Counted from the first letter of the stretch, positions 29,999-40,209 are shown. The stretch: DNA of 64,000 bases from Blastococcus sp. KM273128 (GCF_021698975.1 NZ_SSXA01000004.1:1-64000); one strand, 5' to 3'. Translations and numbers: made by a program. The notes: generated by a model from the sequence alone, not told the origin.

Positions 29999-30583
29999 GT
30001 GGACGCGAAGACCGCGCTGCGGCGCGACCTCCAGGCCGGCCGGGACGCCGTGCTCTGGAAGCTCGAGGGGCTTCCCGAGTACGACGTCCGGCGGCCGATG
30101 ACGCCGACCGGCACGAACCTGCTGGGCCTGGTCAAGCACCTGGCGTTCGTGGAGCAGGGCTACCTCGGGGCGGTCTTCGGCCGGCCGGTCCCGGAGGCGC
30201 AGGCCTGGATCGAGGACGACGGCAGCGAGCCGAACTGGGACCTGTGGGCCACGGCGGACGAGACGCGCGAGCAGGTCGTGGACGGCTACCGGCGGGCCTG
30301 GGCCCATGCCGACGCGACGATCGGCGCGCTCCCGCTCGACGCCCCCGGGCACGTGCCGTGGTGGGGGCCCGGTCGCCGCGACGTCACGCTGCACCAGGTC
30401 CTGGTGCACGTCGTCGCGGAGACGCACCGCCACGCGGGGCACGCCGACATCGTGCGCGAGCTGATCGACGGGGCGGCGGGGCTCCGGGCGGGGGGCAGCA
30501 ACCTGCCGGAGGTGGACCGGGCCTGGTGGTCGGCCCACCGCGAGCTGATCGAGCAGGTCGCCCGGGACGCCGCGGCGCGCTGA
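29999..30583 (+). CDS. DinB/DUF664-family protein
   Basis: 194-aa four-helix-bundle protein. Putative metal ligands are the His of LVKHLAFVEQGYL and the C-terminal HVVAETHRHAGH pair, the triad arrangement of the DinB superfamily, some of which are thiol-dependent S-transferases. The start is uncertain: GTG 29999, GTG 29990 and GTG 29969 are all in frame, and 29999 best fits the family N-terminus (DAKTALRRDL). Role not determinable. Single gene after the gcvP terminator. Confidence 0.82.
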   Translation: MDAKTALRRDLQAGRDAVLWKLEGLPEYDVRRPMTPTGTNLLGLVKHLAFVEQGYLGAVFGRPVPEAQAWIEDDGSEPNWDLWATADETREQVVDGYRRAWAHADATIGALPLDAPGHVPWWGPGRRDVTLHQVLVHVVAETHRHAGHADIVRELIDGAAGLRAGGSNLPEVDRAWWSAHRELIEQVARDAAAR

Positions 30584-30594
30584 CCGGCCGGCTA

Positions 30595-30655
30595 GGCCTC
30601 GTCCAGGGCACCGCACCGAGCGCGCGAGGGGTGGGGAGGACGAGGTCCTTTCTCA
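30595..30655 (-). repeat. Structured intergenic repeat, copy R4
   Basis: Minus-strand reading from the DUF5999 stop: GAAAGGA, outer arm CCTCGTCC, CCCCACC, loop CTCGCGCGCTCG, then GGTG and outer arm GGACGAGG. The outer arms differ from R1 and R3 yet stay fully complementary, direct evidence that the stem is kept. Confidence 0.85.
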
Positions 30656-30844
30656 GGCGGGGGTCAGCCAGACGTGGTGGTCGGGGACGGCCCGGCCGTC
30701 GGGGAGCAGCGCGCCGTCGTCGTCGAACAGGACGACGCCGTTGCACAGCAGGCGCCAGCCCTGCTCGGGTCGGCTGCGGAGGACGGCGGCGAGGTCGCGC
30801 GCCTCGCTGGTGGCGTCGGGGCAGGGCGTGACGTGGTGGCACAT
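30653..30844 (-). CDS. Small DUF5999-family protein
   Basis: 63 aa, begins MCHHVTPCPD and contains GWRLLCNGVVLFDDDGALLP, the hallmark of this short actinobacterial family. The CHH and CP residues suggest metal binding but no function is known. ATG 30844 has GGAAC nearby upstream. Its TGA is the first base block of the R4 repeat. Confidence 0.85.
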   Translation of the reverse strand: MCHHVTPCPDATSEARDLAAVLRSRPEQGWRLLCNGVVLFDDDGALLPDGRAVPDHHVWLTPA

Positions 30845-31047
30845 GGCGGTTCCTCTTCGTCCGGTGTCCTCGTCGGCCGGTGCGGGTTGCGCACCGTGCT
30901 CGTCCGAGGAGTGGATTCGGCAGGTTCGCCTCCCGGCTGAAGCGCCGGCGGGTGAGCTGGGTCACCAATTCACCCGGAGGAGTCGGCAGGTCCTGCCATG
31001 CCGGCCCGCGGCGCCGGCATCCCCGCAGGTCGGACGGGTGGGACCGG

Positions 31048-32010
31048 TCAGAGCTTGCGGAGCAGGACCCGGCGCACCGCGTGGTCCGCGGCCTTCTGCA
31101 GCACCAGGCGCGCCCGCGACCGGGTCGGCGCGATGTTGTCCCGCAGGTTCGGGCCGTTGACCGCCGACCAGATGCCCAGCGCGGTCTCCCGGGCCTGGTC
31201 ATCGGTGAGGTCGGCGAACCGGTGGAAGTAGGCGGTGGTGTCCTGGAACGCCGTCCGGCGCAGCGCCAGGAACCGCTCGACGTACCACCGCTGGATGTCG
31301 GCCTCCGCGGCGTCGACGTACACCGAGAAGTCGAAGAAGTCCGACAGGAAGATCTCCGGGGCCGACCCGTCGGTGCGGCGGCCCGCCTGCAGGACGTTGA
31401 GCCCCTCGAGCACCAGGATGTCGGGCCGGTCCACCGCCTGCACCCGGCCGGGCACGATGTCGTAGGACTGGTGGTCGTAGACCGGCGCGAACACCTCCTC
31501 GCGGCCGGACTTCACGTCGGCGAGGAAGCGCAGCAGCGCCCGGCGGTCGTAGCTCTCGGGGAAGCCCTTGCGGCCGAGCAGGCCGCGCTCCTCCAGCACG
31601 GCGTTGGGCAGCAGGAAGCCGTCGGTGGTCACCAGGTCGACCCGGGGGACGCCGGGGGTGGCCGCGAGCAGCGTCTGCAGCAGGCGCGCGGTGGTGCTCT
31701 TGCCGACGGCGACGCTGCCGGCGACGGCGATGACGAACGGCACCTTGGCGGTCGTGTCGCCCAGGAAGTCGCTCTGCGCGGCCCACAGCCGGCGGCTGGC
31801 CGTCACGTGCAGGCTGAGCAGGCGGGCCAGCGGCAGGTAGACGGTGGCCACCTCGTCGAGGTCGATGCGGTCCCCGAGGGAGGCGAGGTCCTCCAGCTCG
31901 GCCGCGTCGAGGGGCAGGCTCGAGCCGGCCGCGAGCGCCCGCCACGAGTCGCGGTCGAACACCGCGTAGGGCGAGATGGAGCCACGAGTCCCAGCCGTCA
32001 CGGGCCCCAT
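31048..32010 (-). CDS. coaA: Pantothenate kinase type I
   Basis: 320 aa. First and controlling step of CoA synthesis, ATP-dependent phosphorylation of pantothenate. P-loop [14 protein letters not shown] (about residue 103), and the conserved [11 protein letters not shown] and [12 protein letters not shown] segments. ATG 32010 is preferred for length (mycobacterial CoaA is about 312 aa); a GTG at 32049 is possible and neither has a clear ribosome site. Divergent from the GNAT gene at 32124. Confidence 0.94.
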   Translation of the reverse strand: MGPVTAGTRGSISPYAVFDRDSWRALAAGSSLPLDAAELEDLASLGDRIDLDEVATVYLPLARLLSLHVTASRRLWAAQSDFLGDTTAKVPFVIAVAGSVAVGKSTTARLLQTLLAATPGVPRVDLVTTDGFLLPNAVLEERGLLGRKGFPESYDRRALLRFLADVKSGREEVFAPVYDHQSYDIVPGRVQAVDRPDILVLEGLNVLQAGRRTDGSAPEIFLSDFFDFSVYVDAAEADIQRWYVERFLALRRTAFQDTTAYFHRFADLTDDQARETALGIWSAVNGPNLRDNIAPTRSRARLVLQKAADHAVRRVLLRKL

Positions 32011-32111
32011 GGTGCCGTCCGCACCCGGGGCGGCCTGCGCGCGGGTCACCCGGGCGGGTGTGCGGCCGGGCCGCGGAGGGCCGGCGGCGGCTCGGCGGCG
32101 GAGAGCGGGGC

Positions 32112-32117
32112 TAGTGT
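32112..32117 (+). promoter_or_regulatory. -10 element (TAGTGT) for a leaderless GNAT mRNA
   Basis: TAGTGT followed by 6 nt and GTG 32124, with no ribosome-binding site. Confidence 0.6.
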
Positions 32118-32123
32118 TCTCCC

Positions 32124-32933
32124 GTGCCTTCCCGCCCGGGGCTGCTCGAGTGCATCGAGCGCTACTTCGCCGTCGCGCCGCAGCCGGATGCGCGGATCCA
32201 GGCCGCCGGGGCGCTGGACGTCCCGATCGCCGATCCCGCCTGGCCCTACCCGGCCCGGCCCCGGGGCGGTGGCGCGCGGGTGAGCGCCGACGACGTCCGC
32301 GCGGCGGTCGCGCTGCAGCGGGCGGCGGGGCTGCCGGCGGCCCTGGAGTGGATCCCGGAGTGCTCGCCCGAGGTGGCGGTGGCCGCCCGCGCCGCGGGTC
32401 TGGCCGTCGAGGAGCTGCCGCTGCTGGTGGCCGACGACCCGGTCGACGTCGTCCTCCCGGCCGGGATCCGGCTGTTCCTCGTCGGCGCCGACGACCCGGG
32501 GCTGCCGCTCTACCAGCACGTGGCCGCGCTCGCGTTCGCCCACCCCGGCGGGGTCACCGACGCGCCCGAGGTGCCGCCGGAGCAGTCGGCCGAGGCGCAG
32601 CGCCGCACGGCGGTCCTGCGGGAGCGGATCGCCGAGGGCCGCACGGTCATGATGGTGGCCATGGAGCACGGCCGGCCGGTGGCGGTCGGCTCGCACCAGC
32701 CCGTCGACGTCGAGGGCACCGAGGTCAGCGAGGTGGTCGGGGTCGCGACGCTGCCGCGGCTGCGCGGTCGCGGCCTGGGTGCCGGCCTGGCCTCGGCGCT
32801 CACCGCGCACGCCCGGGAGAGCGCGGACCTGGTGTTCCTGGCCGCGGGTGACGACGACGTCGCGCGCGTCTACGAGCGCATCGGCTTCGCCTGGATCGCG
32901 ACCACCGCCGTCGCCGAGCCACCGCAGGCCTGA
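32124..32933 (+). CDS. GNAT-family N-acetyltransferase
   Basis: 269 aa. A long N-terminal region of unknown role (residues 1-110) precedes a GNAT domain, in which [24 protein letters not shown] is the acetyl-CoA-binding motif A and [10 protein letters not shown] the C-terminal strand. Substrate unknown. GTG 32124 with a leaderless-type promoter. Convergent with the serine hydrolase gene. Confidence 0.85.
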   Translation: MPSRPGLLECIERYFAVAPQPDARIQAAGALDVPIADPAWPYPARPRGGGARVSADDVRAAVALQRAAGLPAALEWIPECSPEVAVAARAAGLAVEELPLLVADDPVDVVLPAGIRLFLVGADDPGLPLYQHVAALAFAHPGGVTDAPEVPPEQSAEAQRRTAVLRERIAEGRTVMMVAMEHGRPVAVGSHQPVDVEGTEVSEVVGVATLPRLRGRGLGAGLASALTAHARESADLVFLAAGDDDVARVYERIGFAWIATTAVAEPPQA

Positions 32934-32947
32934 GCCCGGTCGCCGGC

Positions 32948-33865
32948 TCACCGGTGGCTCGGGACGGTCTTCCCGGCGGCGAGGGCCGCGCCCGCGGCGG
33001 TGAGGGCCGCGCGCGCGGCGTCGTAGCCCACCGACCGCGGGACCTCGCTGAGCAGGACGGCGACCGTGGAGCCCAGGACCGCCACCGAGTGCAGGTGCCG
33101 CTGCCCGCCGACGCAGCACATCCACCCCTGCTTGACCGCCGGCTCCGCGGGCAGCGTGCCGAAGAGCCCGAACTGCTGGTCGAAACCGTCCGCGGCCACC
33201 GGCGTCGCCTCCCGCATCCAGCCGAGCAGCGTCGCGGCGTCCTCCGGGTGGGCGACGACCGGCAGCCGGGCGAGGAAGGTGGCCAGGTCGTGCGCCGTCG
33301 TGACCGCCTGGCCCCACTGCCCGGGGATCCGCGCCGGTGGGGGGCCGGTGCCCTCGAGGTCGTAGCGGTCGGCGACGTCGCGCACCATCTGCCCGCCGTC
33401 GTACCGGACCCAGAGCGCGGAGGCGGCCGGGTCGTCGGAGCGGCGGATCATCTCGCGCAGCAGGTCGCGGTCGGCCGGCCCCAGCGCGATGGAGCCGGCG
33501 CGCGCTCGGGTGAGGATGTCCTCGGCCATGAACAGCTTGACCATCGACGCGGTCGGGAAGGGCCGGTCGGCCACCGCACCGTTCCCGGCGCCCCACGCGC
33601 GCTCGCGGAGCGCGCGCGCCTCGGCCGCACGGATGCTGCCCTCGCTGATCCGGCTGTGCTGGCGGTCCACCACGACCGCCAGCGTCCCGGTCGCCCCGTA
33701 CGCCTGCACCGCGTCGGCCACCAGCGCGGCCGGCGGTTCCCCACCGGCCGCCGCGCGCCCCGGGCGGAAGCCCTCCAGCGCGAGCAGGTGGACGACCGCG
33801 AGCACGGCCGTCACCAGGGGGAGGGCCACGGCACGGGACCGGTATCGGGCAACCGGATGGGACAC
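32948..33865 (-). CDS. Secreted class A beta-lactamase-like serine hydrolase
   Basis: 305 aa. N-terminal hydrophobic segment (about residues 14-32) acts as signal or anchor. The active-site set of the beta-lactamase/PBP fold is visible: SMVK (SxxK), SDD in the SDN position, and KQG as a KTG variant. It is short of typical class A loops (no clear ExxLN), so a penicillin-interactive or D-peptidase role is as likely as lactam resistance. Two adjacent Cys (MCCVG) follow the third motif. Start GTG 33865. Confidence 0.8.
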   Translation of the reverse strand: MSHPVARYRSRAVALPLVTAVLAVVHLLALEGFRPGRAAAGGEPPAALVADAVQAYGATGTLAVVVDRQHSRISEGSIRAAEARALRERAWGAGNGAVADRPFPTASMVKLFMAEDILTRARAGSIALGPADRDLLREMIRRSDDPAASALWVRYDGGQMVRDVADRYDLEGTGPPPARIPGQWGQAVTTAHDLATFLARLPVVAHPEDAATLLGWMREATPVAADGFDQQFGLFGTLPAEPAVKQGWMCCVGGQRHLHSVAVLGSTVAVLLSEVPRSVGYDAARAALTAAGAALAAGKTVPSHR

Positions 33866-33982
33866 GCCCCGATAACTTCCCCGGCCGGGGCCGGATCTAC
33901 CGCGCGCGGCGCGGCGCCCGGACCCGCCGGGGTGGCCGTGCCGCTGCGCGACCGGACGGCTGCGCAGCGGCGGCGCCTGCTG

Positions 33983-34528
33983 CTACTGCTGTTCGTAGGT
34001 GGCGACCAGGGTGGCCCGGGCGAGCGTGTGCGAGAAAAGGTTGAAGCCCAGCACGGCCGGGGCGGTGCCGGCGTCGACGTCGAGCCGGTCGGTGTCGACG
34101 GCGTGCACCACCACGAAGTAGCGGTGCGGCCCGTGACCCGGCGGGGGAGCGGCGCCGACGTACCCGTTGAAGCCGCCGTCGTTGCGCAGCTGCACCGCGC
34201 CCTCGGGCAGCTGCGGGGAGTCCTGGTCACCGGCACCGGCCGGCAGCTCGGTCACCGACGCCGGGATGTTCGCCACCGCCCAGTGCCAGAACCCGCTGGC
34301 GGTGGGGGCGTCGGGGTCGAAGACGGTCACCGCGAAGCTGCGGGTGCCCTCGGGGAAGCCGGACCAGGCCAGCTGCGGCGAGCGGTCCTCGCCGCCCGCG
34401 CCCATGACACCGCTCACCTGCGGCATCGGCATCGGCTGCCCGTCGGAGACGTCGCTGCTGGTCACGGTGAAGCCCGGCACCTGCGGCAGGAAGTCGTAGG
34501 GGTTGGGCGGGGTGGGCCGGTCGGCCAT
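33983..34528 (-). CDS. YbhB/YbcL (PEBP, Raf-kinase-inhibitor-like) family protein
   Basis: 181 aa. PEBP fold with [39 protein letters not shown] and [13 protein letters not shown], the ligand-pocket strands of the family. No signal peptide. Bacterial members have no settled role. ATG 34528 is preceded by GGAGAGGACC. Single gene, divergent from the phosphoglucomutase gene. Confidence 0.92.
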   Translation of the reverse strand: MADRPTPPNPYDFLPQVPGFTVTSSDVSDGQPMPMPQVSGVMGAGGEDRSPQLAWSGFPEGTRSFAVTVFDPDAPTASGFWHWAVANIPASVTELPAGAGDQDSPQLPEGAVQLRNDGGFNGYVGAAPPPGHGPHRYFVVVHAVDTDRLDVDAGTAPAVLGFNLFSHTLARATLVATYEQQ

Positions 34529-34681
34529 GGTGGTCCTCTCCCTGGAAGTCGTGTCCCTGGACGTCGTGGCTGGTCGGGGCCGCCGGAGCGCCCCCGTCGG
34601 ACCCTAGGCAGCGCCGCCGCCCGGCGCCCGTCGGGACCGGCGCCGACGGGCTCCCGGGACGTGCGGGACGCCCGGCGCCGG

Positions 34682-34687
34682 TAGCGT
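34682..34687 (+). promoter_or_regulatory. -10 element (TAGCGT) for the phosphoglucomutase-GH65 operon
   Basis: TAGCGT, 6 nt, then GTG 34694: leaderless-type promoter of the two-gene operon. Confidence 0.6.
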
Positions 34688-34693
34688 CGCGAC

Positions 34694-35437
34694 GTGTCCA
34701 CCTCGCGATCGGTCGGCCTCCCCGACGGCGTCCGGGCCTGCCTGTTCGACCTCGACGGGGTCCTCACCCGGACGGCCACCGTGCACATGGCGGCCTGGAA
34801 GCGGACCTTCGACGCCTTCCTGCGCTCGCGGGACCCTGCCGCGCGGGAGTTCACGCAGGACGACTACAACCGGTACGTCGACGGCAAGCCCCGCGCCGAC
34901 GGCGTGCGCGACTTCCTGGCCAGCCGGGGCATCGTGCTGCCCGAGGGGGAGCACGGCGACCCGCCGGACGCCGAGACGGTGCAGGGGGTGGCCACCCGCA
35001 AGAACGACCTGGTGCAGCGCGAGCTCGAGGAGCACGGCGTGGAGGTGTACGAGGGGTCGGTGCGCTACCTCCGCGCCGTCAAGGAGGCCGGGCTGGCCAC
35101 CGCGGTGGTGACCGCGTCGGCCAACGGCGAGCAGGTCGTCGCCGCCGGCGGGTTCGCCGACCTGGTCGACACCCGGGTCGACGGCGTCGTCGCCCGGGAG
35201 CGGGGCCTGGCCGGCAAGCCGGCGCCCGACACCTTCCTCGCCGGCGCGCACGCCCTCGGGGTGACGCCGGAGCAGGCCGTCGTCTTCGAGGACGCCCTGG
35301 CCGGCGTGGCCGCCGGCCGGGCGGGTGGCTTCGCGCACGTCGTCGGCGTCGACCGGGTCGGGCACGCCGAGGCCCTGCGCGAGGCCGGCGCCGACGTGGT
35401 CGTGACCGACCTCGACGAGCTGCTGGACCGGCCGTGA
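34694..35437 (+). CDS. Beta-phosphoglucomutase-like HAD hydrolase
   Basis: 247 aa. The HAD nucleophile motif FDLDGVLTR (Asp19, Asp21) is followed by a cap domain, then [10 protein letters not shown] and [16 protein letters not shown] (motif IV). Family members interconvert beta-glucose 1-phosphate and glucose 6-phosphate. Its stop overlaps the GH65 start by 4 nt. That coupling makes the mutase role likely, because inverting GH65 phosphorylases release beta-glucose 1-phosphate. Confidence 0.9.
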   Translation: MSTSRSVGLPDGVRACLFDLDGVLTRTATVHMAAWKRTFDAFLRSRDPAAREFTQDDYNRYVDGKPRADGVRDFLASRGIVLPEGEHGDPPDAETVQGVATRKNDLVQRELEEHGVEVYEGSVRYLRAVKEAGLATAVVTASANGEQVVAAGGFADLVDTRVDGVVARERGLAGKPAPDTFLAGAHALGVTPEQAVVFEDALAGVAAGRAGGFAHVVGVDRVGHAEALREAGADVVVTDLDELLDRP

Positions 35438-37794
35438 CGGAGGGGCGGGCGATCTTCCCGGTCGAGCCCTGGTCGCTCACCGAGGTCGGTCTGGACCACG
35501 AGAGCCTCGGGGTGCACGAATCGGTGTTCGCGCTGGCCAACGGCCACCTGGGCATGCGGGGCTCCCTGGAGGAGGGTGAGCCCGTCGTCGTCCCGGGCAC
35601 GTACCTCAACGGCTTCTTCGAGGAGCGGCCGCTGCCCTACGCCGAGGCCGGCTACGGGTTCCCCGAGCAGGGCCAGACCGTCGTCAACGTGACCGACGGC
35701 AAGCTGATCCGGCTGCTGGTGAAGGACTCGCCGCTGGACCTCAACTACGGCGAGGTCATCGACCACCGGCGGACGCTGGACCTGCGTGCCGGCGTCCTGC
35801 GGCGGTCCACCGAGTGGCGCTCGCCCAGCGGCCGGTCGGTGCGGGTCAGCAGCACCCGCCTGGTGTCGCTGGCCCGCCGGTCGATCGCCGCGATCGAGTA
35901 CCAGGTGGAGGTCACCGACGACCTCGGCGACCTCTACGTCGCCCTGCAGTCGGACCTGCTGGCCAACGAGGACGGCGCGCCGGACGGGGACCGCGACCCG
36001 CGCGGCGCCGCGGCGCTTGCCCGTCCGCTGGACTGCGAGCTCGCCGCCGGCCGCGGCCGGCGGGCGGTGCTGGTGCACCGCACCAAGCGCAGCCGGCTGC
36101 GGCTGGCGGCCGGCATGGACCACGTCATCGACATCCCCGACAGCGCCACCGAGGACATCGAGGCCGGCGGCGATCTGGCCCGGTACACGCTCGCGGCGCG
36201 CATCCCGCCCGGCGGGTCCCTGAAGCTGGTCAAGTTCCTGGCCTACGGCTGGTCCTCCCGGCGGTCCAGCCCGGCGCTGCGCGACCAGGTGGAAGCCGCG
36301 CTGGCGACGGCCAAGCTCGCCGGGTTCGAGCGCCTGCTGCGCGAGCAGCGGGAGCTGCTGGCCCAGCACTGGGACGAGGCCGACGTCGAGATCGAGGGCG
36401 ACGACGAGCTCCAGCAGGCCGTCCGGGTCGGCATGTTCCACGTCCTGCAGGCCGGGCTGCGCGGCGAGCGGCAGCCGATCCCGGCCAAGGGGCTGACCGG
36501 CCCGGGGTACGACGGGCACACCTTCTGGGACACCGAGACCTACGTGCTCCCGGTGCTCACCTACACCGCCCCGCACGCCGCCCGCGACGCGCTCATCTGG
36601 CGGCACACCACCCTCGGCCTGGCCCGGGAGCGGGCCCGCGTGCTCGGACTCCGCGGGGCGGCCTTCCCCTGGCGGACGATCCGCGGCGAGGAGACGTCGG
36701 GCTACTGGCCGGCGGGCACGGCGGCCTTCCACATCAACGCCGACATCGCCGACGCGGTCATCCGGTACTACGACGCCACGCTGGACGACGCCTTCGACCG
36801 CGACTACGGGGCCGAGCTGCTGCTGGAGACCGCCCGGCTGTGGGCGTCGCTGGGACACTTCGACGCCGAGCACGGCTTCCGGATCGACGGCGTCACCGGG
36901 CCGGACGAGTACACCGCCGTGGTGGACAACAACGTCTACACCAACCTCATGGCCCAGCGGAACCTGCGCGAGGCCGCGGCCGCGGTGGCCCGCCAGCCCC
37001 TGGTGGCCGGCCGGCTCGGGGTCACCGACGAGGAGGTGGAGGAGTGGCTGCGGGCGGCGTCGCTGATGGCGGTGCCCTACGACACCCGCCACGGGGTGCA
37101 CATGCAGTCCGACGGGTTCACCCACCACGAGGACTGGGACTTCGCCGCCACGCCGCGCGAGCACTACCCGCTGCTGCTGCACTACCCCTACTTCGAGCTG
37201 TACCGGAAGCAGGTGGTCAAGCAGGCCGACCTGGTGATGGCGCTGCACCTGCGCGGTGACGCCTTCACGCTCGAGGAGAAGATCGCCGACTTCGCCTACT
37301 ACGAGCAGCGCACCACCCGGGACTCCTCGCTGTCGGCGACCCAGCAGGCGGTCGTCGCGGCCGAGACCGGCCACCTCGAGCTCGCCCACCAGTACTGGGC
37401 CGAGGCGGCGCTGACCGACATCCAGAACCTGCACCACAACTCCGGTCACGGGCTGCACATCGCCTCGCTGGCCGGCGGGTGGACCGTCGCGGTGGCCGGG
37501 TTCGGCGGGATGCGCGACCACGGCGGGGAGCTCGCCTTCGCGCCGCGGCTGCCCGAGCGGATCAGCCGGCTGCGGTTCCGGGTGGTCTACCGCGGCCGCA
37601 AGCTCACCGTCACCGTCGAACGGGACCGGGCCACCTACCGGCTGGTGGACGGCGACCCGCTGGACATCCGGCACCACGGCCGCCAGGTGCGGATCGACCA
37701 CGACGACGTGGTGCTGGAGCTGCCGCCGCCACCCGAGGTCGAGCCGGTGCGCCAGCCGCCGGGCTGCGAGCCGCGGCGCCGCTCGCGCGGCTGA
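35434..37794 (+). CDS. GH65 family glycoside phosphorylase
   Basis: 786 aa. N-terminal GH65 beta-sandwich, linker, (alpha/alpha)6 barrel and C-terminal domain. The catalytic Glu lies in [15 protein letters not shown] (about Glu492), and [13 protein letters not shown] and [16 protein letters not shown] are further family blocks; the latter includes phosphate-binding residues. Phosphorolyses an alpha-glucose disaccharide (maltose, trehalose, kojibiose or nigerose) to beta-glucose 1-phosphate plus glucose; which one cannot be decided. No signal peptide. GTG 35434 coupled to the mutase gene. Confidence 0.92.
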   Translation: MTEGRAIFPVEPWSLTEVGLDHESLGVHESVFALANGHLGMRGSLEEGEPVVVPGTYLNGFFEERPLPYAEAGYGFPEQGQTVVNVTDGKLIRLLVKDSPLDLNYGEVIDHRRTLDLRAGVLRRSTEWRSPSGRSVRVSSTRLVSLARRSIAAIEYQVEVTDDLGDLYVALQSDLLANEDGAPDGDRDPRGAAALARPLDCELAAGRGRRAVLVHRTKRSRLRLAAGMDHVIDIPDSATEDIEAGGDLARYTLAARIPPGGSLKLVKFLAYGWSSRRSSPALRDQVEAALATAKLAGFERLLREQRELLAQHWDEADVEIEGDDELQQAVRVGMFHVLQAGLRGERQPIPAKGLTGPGYDGHTFWDTETYVLPVLTYTAPHAARDALIWRHTTLGLARERARVLGLRGAAFPWRTIRGEETSGYWPAGTAAFHINADIADAVIRYYDATLDDAFDRDYGAELLLETARLWASLGHFDAEHGFRIDGVTGPDEYTAVVDNNVYTNLMAQRNLREAAAAVARQPLVAGRLGVTDEEVEEWLRAASLMAVPYDTRHGVHMQSDGFTHHEDWDFAATPREHYPLLLHYPYFELYRKQVVKQADLVMALHLRGDAFTLEEKIADFAYYEQRTTRDSSLSATQQAVVAAETGHLELAHQYWAEAALTDIQNLHHNSGHGLHIASLAGGWTVAVAGFGGMRDHGGELAFAPRLPERISRLRFRVVYRGRKLTVTVERDRATYRLVDGDPLDIRHHGRQVRIDHDDVVLELPPPPEVEPVRQPPGCEPRRRSRG

Positions 37795-37826
37795 CCGCTC
37801 CACCACGCCCCGACGTGGTGGAGCGG
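37795..37826 (+). terminator. Strong hairpin after the GH65 gene
   Basis: Perfect 13-bp stem CCGCTCCACCACG / CGTGGTGGAGCGG with a 6-nt loop, starting at the base after the TGA. Confidence 0.88.
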
Positions 37827-37844
37827 CGCCCTGCCTCGCCTACT

Positions 37845-37861
37845 ACCGTTATCCCCAACAT
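37845..37861. repeat. Dispersed 16-bp motif, copy B (ACCGTTATCCCCAACA)
   Basis: Identical over 17 bp with copy A and over 18 bp (CTACCGTTATCCCCAACA) with copy C. It lies in the 76-bp space between two convergent genes, so it cannot be a promoter of either. Confidence 0.8.
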
Positions 37862-37870
37862 CGACCCGGC

Positions 37871-38587
37871 TCAGCCGGTGGTGCCGTCGAGCAACCAACT
37901 CACGCCCAGAACCAAGGCACCAACGTCCACGGCCAGGAACACGCCGACCCAGACCAGCGCGGGGAACGGGGTGAGCCGGGCCAGCTGGTCGGCGTCGGAG
38001 TCGCGGGCGCCCCGCCGGCGGCGGGCGCGCTGCAGCTCGACGACGGCCCGCGGCGCGGCCAGGAGCAGGAACCAGGTGGCGACGGCGGCGAATACGACCT
38101 GGCCGGTGGGCGGCAGCCACCACGTCGCGGCGAAGACGATGCCGCCGGTGACCAGCACCGACCAGAGCCCGTACCAGTTGCGGATCTGCACCAGCAGGAG
38201 CGCCAGGAGCAGCAGCAGCGCCCACAGCAGCCCGACGGCGTGCCCGGCGGCCAGCAGGGCCGCGGCGCCGAGCCCGAAGAGCGCCGGCCCGGTGTACCCC
38301 GCGGCGCAGGTGAGCACCATGCCCAGGCCGGTCGGGCGGCCGGCGGAGACGGTCAGGCCCGAGGTGTCCGAGTGCAGCCGGATGCCCGCGAGCCGGCGCC
38401 CGGCGGCCAGCGCCACCAGGCCGTGCGCGCCCTCGTGGGCGATCGTCACCACGTTCCGGGCCGGCCGCCACAGCGCGGGGGAGAGGACCAGCAGCGCGGC
38501 GACCGCGGCCGTGCCGAGCATCCACTCCACCGGGAGCTCCGGGGCCGTCGCCGTCACGCGGGCCCAGAAGCGGCCGAGGAGCTCCAC
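37871..38587 (-). CDS. M50-type membrane metallopeptidase
   Basis: 238 aa. The HEGAH zinc motif sits at about residues 51-55 in a membrane-embedded helix, with about six hydrophobic segments overall. The family (DUF/peptidase M50B-like) occurs widely in actinobacteria and resembles site-2 proteases, but I see no clear third ligand motif (NPDG). Substrate unknown. Convergent with GH65. Confidence 0.82.
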   Translation of the reverse strand: MELLGRFWARVTATAPELPVEWMLGTAAVAALLVLSPALWRPARNVVTIAHEGAHGLVALAAGRRLAGIRLHSDTSGLTVSAGRPTGLGMVLTCAAGYTGPALFGLGAAALLAAGHAVGLLWALLLLLALLLVQIRNWYGLWSVLVTGGIVFAATWWLPPTGQVVFAAVATWFLLLAAPRAVVELQRARRRRGARDSDADQLARLTPFPALVWVGVFLAVDVGALVLGVSWLLDGTTG

Positions 38588-38707
38588 GCCCGGCAGTCAA
38601 CCGCACGGACCGGGCGGCGGCGGGGGAGTGGCCGGGGTGTCGGCCGAGGCAGGGCTCACACCGCCGCGGGGGACACAGCGACCCCGGATCCGGGCGATCC
38701 TGGACGC

Positions 38708-39304
38708 ATGACGACGAGCACCGCCCTCATCCGGGACGACCTCCCGGTGACGGTGTCCTTCACGCGGCGCGCCGACCCGGCGCACACGCGGGAGATGACG
38801 GCGTGGATCCGCGCCGGTCTGAGCATGGCGGAGGGCTTCCCCGGCTTCCTGGGCGGTGGCTGGGTGCGCTCCCGGCGTGACGCGGACGAGTGGCACATGC
38901 TCGTCCGGTTCGCCGACCAGCCTGCCCTGGCCGCGTGGGAGGCGTCCGCCGAGCGGCAGTGGTGGCTGCGCTCGGCGCAGGGCCTGGCCGAGGTCACGCG
39001 CACCGAGCGGCGCACCGGGATCGAGGGCTGGTTCGACTCGCCCGTCGCCGAGGTCGTCGACCCGCCGCCGGCCGTCCCCGCCCCGCCCCGCTGGAAGCAG
39101 GCGGTGACGATCTGGCTGGTGTTCTTCCCGGTCAACTTGCTCGCCACGGTGACGCTGGGCGCGGCGCTCGCCGACGTCCACGTGGTGCTGCGGGTGCTGG
39201 CCATCACGCTGGCTCTCACGCCGCTGATGACCTACCTGCTGCTGCCGTGGATGACCGCGCGCCTGCAGTGGTGGCTGCAGGGACGGCGCTGGCGGGACCG
39301 CTGA
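38708..39304 (+). CDS. Antibiotic-biosynthesis-monooxygenase-fold protein with C-terminal membrane segments
   Basis: 198 aa. Residues about 12-110 form an ABM ferredoxin-like domain (FTRRADPAHTREMTAWI, FPGFLGGGWVRS). Residues 125-185 hold two membrane helices (VTIWLVFFPVNLLATVTLG, LRVLAITLALTPLMTYLLL). The same two-part layout occurs in other actinobacterial ABM-like proteins. Role unknown. ATG 38708 lies 6 nt after GATCCT, a weak leaderless-type -10. Confidence 0.82.
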   Translation: MTTSTALIRDDLPVTVSFTRRADPAHTREMTAWIRAGLSMAEGFPGFLGGGWVRSRRDADEWHMLVRFADQPALAAWEASAERQWWLRSAQGLAEVTRTERRTGIEGWFDSPVAEVVDPPPAVPAPPRWKQAVTIWLVFFPVNLLATVTLGAALADVHVVLRVLAITLALTPLMTYLLLPWMTARLQWWLQGRRWRDR

Positions 39305-39364
39305 GCAGCGGCTTCCCGGCCTAACAGCGTCGACGGCCCGGCCTGCGCCTGCCACCATCGCCGC

Positions 39365-40009
39365 GTGGAGGTGCTCGCGTGGCTGCCGGCGTTCCTGGTG
39401 GCCGTGCTGCTCATGGCGGCGACGCCCGGTCCGGCGATGGCGTTGATCCTCCGGCGGGCGGCGCTGCGGGGGCTGCGCGGCGCGGTGCCGACGGTGCTCG
39501 GGCTGGAGCTGGGCCTCTACCTCTGGGCGCTGGCGGCGGGCGCCGGCCTTGCTGCCCTCGTCGCGGCGTCCGAGGTCGCCTACCTCGTGCTGCGGGTCGT
39601 CGGGGCGGGCGTGCTGCTCTACCTCGGGCTGCGCGCCTGGCGGGCGGCCTGGCGCGACCGGGGGAGCGCGCCGGCGGCCGGCCCGGAGGAGTTCCGGCTG
39701 CCCCGCCGGGGGTGGTGGGCGGCGTTCGGCGAGGGGCTGCTGGTGCAGCTGGCCAACCCGAAGGCCGCCGTCTTCATGCTGGCGTTCTACCCGCAGTTCG
39801 TGCCGGCGGACGGCCCGGTGCTCGCCACGACCGCGGTGCTGGCGCTGCTGCAGGTCGTCGTCGAGACCGGGCTCTACCTTGCCCTGGCCGCCGCGGTGGC
39901 GCGCGCGGGCCGGTGGTTCCGCCGTCCCCGGGTGCGGCGACGGCTGGAGGCGGCCAGCGGCACGGTGCTGGTCGCGCTGGGGCTGCGGGTGGCGGTCTCC
40001 AGCCGGTGA
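39365..40009 (+). CDS. LysE/RhtB-family amino-acid exporter
   Basis: 214-aa membrane protein with about six helices. ATPGPAMALILRRAALRG near the N-terminus matches the LysE/RhtB signature, and LVQLANPKAAVFMLAFYPQF is the second conserved block. Likely exports amino acids or derivatives. The frame begins at GTG 39365 without a ribosome site; CACCAT 6 nt upstream could be a weak -10. Confidence 0.9.
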   Translation: MEVLAWLPAFLVAVLLMAATPGPAMALILRRAALRGLRGAVPTVLGLELGLYLWALAAGAGLAALVAASEVAYLVLRVVGAGVLLYLGLRAWRAAWRDRGSAPAAGPEEFRLPRRGWWAAFGEGLLVQLANPKAAVFMLAFYPQFVPADGPVLATTAVLALLQVVVETGLYLALAAAVARAGRWFRRPRVRRRLEAASGTVLVALGLRVAVSSR

Positions 40010-40014
40010 GGCGC

Positions 40015-40209
40015 TCAGCCGCCCGGCTTGACCGCCTTGCCCCGCTCGCGCTCCGCGTCGTCGGCCTCGTAGGCGCCGGGGACCGCGCGGGCCCCGCCGT
40101 CGTCGTCCGTGCCGGGCGTGACCGGCCGGTCGGTCAGGTCCGCGGGGCCGGGCGAGGGCGTGCCGCCCGGCTCGTGGTGCTCCTCGGTGTCGGGACGGGC
40201 CTCGGTCAC
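40015..40209 (-). CDS. Small acidic hypothetical protein (64 aa)
   Basis: Not a known family. Hydrophilic, rich in Asp, Glu, Gly and Pro, with a short Lys/Arg tail, and probably disordered. Support for being a gene: start 40209 has GGAGGATCC in ideal position, and the frame is not antisense to another gene. Confidence 0.5.
   Translation of the reverse strand: MTEARPDTEEHHEPGGTPSPGPADLTDRPVTPGTDDDGGARAVPGAYEADDAERERGKAVKPGG

Noticed and set aside
32948-33865. True class A beta-lactamase resistance gene
   Set aside because: SxxK, SDD and KQG are present but the ExxLN general-base loop is not clear; a generic serine hydrolase call is safer.
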